Of a stretch of DNA of 20,776 nucleotides, positions 18,151-20,776 are shown piece after piece. The stretch is from Pseudoneurospora amorphoporcata. Its lineage: Eukaryota > Ascomycota > Sordariomycetes > Sordariales > Sordariaceae. Positions within the stretch are counted from its first letter, which is position 1, and each line of letters starts with the position of its first letter. Under the pieces are notes generated by a model, which searched no databases, had not been told where the DNA came from, and saw only the letters and a program-made list of their open reading frames with translations. The DNA lies in contig MU859404.1 of NCBI GenBank assembly GCA_033297205.1, positions 1 through 20,776 on the forward strand, written 5' to 3'. The translations under genes were made by a program, and so were the position numbers.

Positions 18151-18402
18151 TAGGATGTGGAAGAAATCTTAGATTCACAGATAAAAGACGAGAAATTAGA
18201 ATACCTTATTAAGTAGGAAGGGTTTGGCCCCAGAAACAACACATAGGAGCCACTTAAGAACTTAAATTGCCCTAAGAAGTTGGAGGAATTTCATCAGAGG
18301 AACCCGGACTGGCCAGGAACGAAGGACTGTCCAGCCAAGAGGCAGGGAAAGCCGCCGCATCCAAGGACGCCCAATTTACAAGTGCGGAAGCAAAGGCGGT
18401 AG
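18151..18402 (+). pseudogene. C-terminal chromodomain remnant of the integrase
   Basis: It is in the same frame as the shifted integrase. DVEEILDSQ, then KLEYLIK, EGFGPRNNT, EPLKNL and LEEFHQRNP follow the chromodomain pattern. Three positions where the family has Trp (before DVEE, after YLIK, and before EPL) are all TAG (18151-18153, 18214-18216, 18244-18246), as expected from TGG by G-to-A. Chromodomains of this kind direct chromovirus insertion to heterochromatin. The frame ends at 18402 and overlaps the antisense reading frame. Confidence 0.88.
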
Positions 18403-18808
18403 TCGCCTCCGCCGGCTGCTCCTCAGGCAGTGGCTCAGGCTCCTTCCCAGCAGCTCTCTCCTCCTCCTTCCAAGTCTCTAACTCAGCCAGAGCAGCCAGG
18501 GACATCTCTTGACCTTGCGTAGTCAAACGCTCCTTTTCCTGCTTCAAACGAGCCAGCTGTAGAAGCTGCTCGTTGACTACAAGTGCCAGCATCTCAATAT
18601 CCTTAACCAAATGTTAATATTCTACTACGACGGTTACAACTATCTAAATCAATACGGCCACAACTACTATCACAAAGGAAAACTCACGTTCCGTATCATA
18701 ATCCACGTCCTCACAAGGACGGGCGCAGCGAACGCACTTACTGCACTTGGCTTCCTTGGAAAGCTTTTTGCAAATAAGTTTGCGGTCGGTGCAGCGTCTG
18801 CAAGGCAT
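18272..18808 (-). CDS. Antisense Zn2Cys6-like, coiled-coil protein gene (two exons likely)
   Basis: It lies inside the retrotransposon on the opposite strand. Exon 1 starts at ATG 18808 (an in-frame ATG 30 codons upstream, at 18898, is also possible). It encodes MPCRRCTDRKLIC and, after eight residues, CSKCVRCARPC. The cysteines fit CX2CX6CX8CX2CX6C, the spacing of fungal Zn2Cys6 clusters, with one extra Cys. After DYDTE the frame meets a stop, but the DNA has intron marks: GTGAGT at 18687 (or GTGATA at 18673), the branch-like TATTAACAT, and TTAAG ending at 18602. Exon 2 (to 18272) reads DIEMLALVVNEQ, then an acidic coiled coil and a Pro/Ala/Ser-rich tail. Only the 72-nt intron (18673-18602) keeps the frame. 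A DNA- or RNA-binding regulator is my guess. Its stops are absent while the sense strand is riddled with them. Confidence 0.6.
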
Positions 18809-19005
18809 CGCTACGGTACCAAAAAATTCAATAGAAATTAGCAAAGCCCGCCGTCGGCTAATCGAACCCAACGGACACTTAATAACGCGATCGGGCATAA
18901 TGACAGAAAATGGACGAAGGAAGAATAACTTACCTATAAAGTAGAAGGAAGGGCCAGGCAGATAAATGAAGGAGAAAAACTCTTAAGCCGTCGAGGACGT
19001 CGGCT

Positions 19006-19017
19006 AAAGAGGGGAGG
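19006..19017 (+). other. Polypurine tract before the 3' LTR
   Basis: AAAGAGGGGAGG lies five bases before the 3' LTR start. In LTR retrotransposons this run primes plus-strand DNA synthesis. Confidence 0.75.
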
Positions 19018-19022
19018 CATCG

Positions 19023-19423
19023 TGTTACGAACTTAAGCAGGACACGGGCCGACCAGACCGCTAGAAGATCATCACCACTCTAGGACTGGTTGATGTAACC
19101 CCAAGGTCTGGGATTGGCCAGGAAGGCGTGGTACTATAGTGCTCACGCCAAGCAAGTGCTCACAGTGAGCAAGTGCTCACGGTGAGCAGGTGCTCACGGT
19201 AAGCAGGAGTCGCGAGTGAGCAAGCAAGACTCAAGATGGATATAAGGGCGACTGGAGAACGTAGATTGTCAAATAAGTTCGACAGTAGTCAATTGATCTT
19301 TATCACCGAGACACGTATGACGCTACCATACTTGTTGTGAACCTTTTGGCTTTACCGAACGACTCTAATAGTTTAATACCTTCAGCTATCTCACTTAGGC
19401 AGATCAGACTGCCGTTCGTCACA
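19023..19423 (+). repeat. 3' LTR, full length (401 bp)
   Basis: It runs from TGTTACG to GTCACA and is followed by the target duplication GGTAA. It holds four 17-bp units (19139-19206) against three in the 5' LTR, and a TATA-like TATAAG (19241-19246). The part after 19280 has no counterpart at the other end because the 5' LTR is truncated. Confidence 0.88.
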
Positions 19424-19428
19424 GGTAA

Positions 19429-19908
19429 TTAGCAAATTTAAACTTACTTTTAAATAATATACAATTCGACTATATTATCTTAAAGACGTATATATATATA
19501 TACTTCTAGCTACCATTAGCCTCTTTATCTTTATAATAGAGTATAGGGATATTAAAGTTAGCAGTAATATTAAGGTCAACTTTAATATAGAAGGTATAGT
19601 GATGGAGGAGAGTAATTTTAATTATAATAAACTAGTAAATAAGGTAAATAGTATGATAGCGCGCTATTATAATAAAATTACGAAGGTAATATAAAAATAC
19701 TATTATAAAATATTAGAGAAGAAAAGGAAATAAAATTAATAATATAAATAAAAAGAAGTAATATAAAGAGAGAGATAGATAGTAATAGGGAATAATAGGG
19801 AGGTTATAAGAAAGGAAATTAGTTAGGGAGGGTAGGCTAGGGAAGGTTGTATAAAGAAGGTTATATAAGGTAATTAATAAATCCTAAATTATATAGCTAA
19901 TCTAGGAT
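19429..19908. other. A+T-rich, purine-skewed stretch, no gene
   Basis: The plus strand is strikingly purine-rich from about 19690 to 19860 (AGAGAGAGATAGATAG, AGGGAGGGTAGG). Inverted AAATCCTA and TAGGATTT arms (8 bp) sit near 19879-19911, just before the next element. Stops occur in all frames. Confidence 0.5.
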
Positions 19909-19916
19909 TTAAATAA

Positions 19917-20690
19917 GAGAAATTCTACTCGCACCGTTAGAAAACTCTACTCGGACCGTAATCCACTTTTCCCTCACACATATCCCTAACCCTCGCGCGG
20001 CCACAGATATCATATGTATTCTTTCAAAAGTTTCACCCAAAAATCTAGGCATTACTATTCTTTCATACGTAATATCAGACTGCAGTGCCCAAACTAGATA
20101 TGTACTCCTATATTGTACTTTATAGGGTATTTTACAGCGCACTTTATAAGGCACTTAGCGGCACGGTTGCACATTACACAGTCGTACATCGCTCAATTGA
20201 GCGATCAAGCAATCACTCGCACTCAATCTATATTAATCTATACATTAATAATCTATCTGAAATCTATTATATAATTACTCAATCTCCTACTATTACTATC
20301 GTTATTATTATCGTTATAAGGGTCGCTAGTATCAAGATTTATAGGCTAGGTTGATTAAGTAATTTGAGTTAAGGTAGGTTTAAGATCTATGAGCTCAGTT
20401 AGCTAGGTAGAGGTAGGATCGTCGCTACGGTCGTATGCGCTCGTCGGCTGGGTCGCTGCATCAGCTATCTGCGTTACGATTAGTTAGAGAAACGTATAGA
20501 AAAAATAATAGATTATTTCTTACTGTTGATAGATGCCAACGCTTTGTTTACTTAGGGATATTTCATAATGCGTAATATGGTAGATTAATTTCGTAGATAG
20601 AGGTAATAATATAAGAGGTTTGGTGGAGGAAGCGATATGACGATGCGTGCTAGAAAATCGCTAAGTCTAGTCTGGATTACTAGGCTCCCC
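19917..20690. mobile_element. Degenerate relative of inverted-repeat element 2, one end seen
   Basis: It begins GAGAAATTCTACTCGCACC and keeps the two CTACTCG motifs 22 bp apart. Its left half follows the reverse strand of 12519 downwards (ATGTATTCTTTCA, CAGACTGCAG, GGCACTTAGCG). After about 250 bp of extra sequence (roughly 20175-20425) the match resumes at GCTACGGTCG and continues through AATAATAGATTATT to GTGCTAGAAAATC (about 20658). The other terminal repeat is not found before the window ends. From about 20690 the sequence looks unrelated. The would-be left duplication is TTAAATAA (19909-19916). Confidence 0.72.
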
Positions 20691-20776
20691 GCCCACGAAA
20701 TAAATGGCCCCGCAAAACCAGTTTTCCCAGGCTTGGCGTCAAACGCAGGTATTTACATCACCACTTTCATCATGAC

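Larger units (their letters stand above)
14218..19423 (+). mobile_element. Ty3/gypsy chromovirus, degenerate, 5.2 kb
   Basis: Both LTRs start TGTTACGAACTTAAG (14218 and 19023). The element is bounded by a perfect 5-bp duplication GGTAA (14213-14217 and 19424-19428), and its 3' LTR ends ...GTTCGTCACA. The order protease, reverse transcriptase, RNase H, integrase, chromodomain is the Ty3/gypsy order with the chromovirus tail. The gag region, the primer-binding site and the last part of the 5' LTR are absent. Over twenty in-frame stops and one frameshift break pol. Most changes are transitions in both directions, as expected from RIP. An antisense gene lies between the chromodomain and the 3' LTR. 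Confidence 0.92.

Noticed and set aside
17733..18242. Minus-strand frames opposite the integrase (17733-18002 and 18027-18242)
   Set aside because: They mirror the coding text of integrase and chromodomain. Unlike the 18272-18808 gene they have no Cys array or splice signals.
19785..19860. Possible G-quadruplex in the purine-rich stretch
   Set aside because: Only three GGG runs lie close together (GGGAGGGTAGGCTAGGG), so a standard four-run pattern within short loops is not met.
1..20776. CRISPR arrays, prokaryotic operons or phage genes
   Set aside because: No regularly spaced repeats with unique spacers were seen, and all gene marks are eukaryotic.

Overview
The window looks like nuclear DNA of a filamentous ascomycete fungus (Pezizomycotina). 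The reasons are a eukaryotic initiator tRNA gene, a Ty3/gypsy retrotransposon of the chromodomain (chromovirus) type, an antisense gene with the fungal-type Zn2Cys6 spacing, and repeats that are very A+T-rich and full of C-to-T and G-to-A changes, as repeat-induced point mutation (RIP) leaves them. The species cannot be named from the sequence alone.

Layout. (1) 1-2500 is a decayed repeat block. A solo LTR (family A, 677-2054, target duplication TTATT) carries two nested solo LTRs of a second family B in opposite orientation, with target duplications ATATA and CTATA. (2) 2500-10929 is a more GC-balanced host island. It holds one convincing protein gene on the minus strand (2770-4422), a 550-residue protein with a copia-type Gag-like N-terminal half and a disordered tail, and an initiator tRNA-Met gene (5953-6024). 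I could not support any gene in about 4.9 kb after the tRNA. (3) 10930-20776 is a second repeat block. It contains two non-autonomous inverted-repeat elements with perfect 8-bp target duplications (10930-11344 and 11770-12519), an inverted second copy of LTR A (12631-13283), a small solo LTR (13825-14047, TSD CTTTT), a 5.2-kb gypsy/chromovirus (14218-19423, TSD GGTAA), and a degenerate third inverted-repeat element (from 19917).

The gypsy element is dead: gag and the 3' part of its 5' LTR are missing, over twenty stops and one frameshift break pol, and all three catalytic aspartates of the reverse transcriptase read as asparagine. On its opposite strand, tail to tail with the chromodomain, lies a still-open gene that appears to have two exons and encodes a Zn2Cys6-like cluster followed by a coiled coil.

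The most novel observations are three. The antisense Zn-cluster gene is carried inside the retrotransposon. The two inverted-repeat families share one end architecture: a GAGAA terminus, then CTNNTCGNAC at positions 9 and 31, 22 bp apart, with an 8-bp target duplication. The Gag-like host gene is single-exon and shows no RIP damage.
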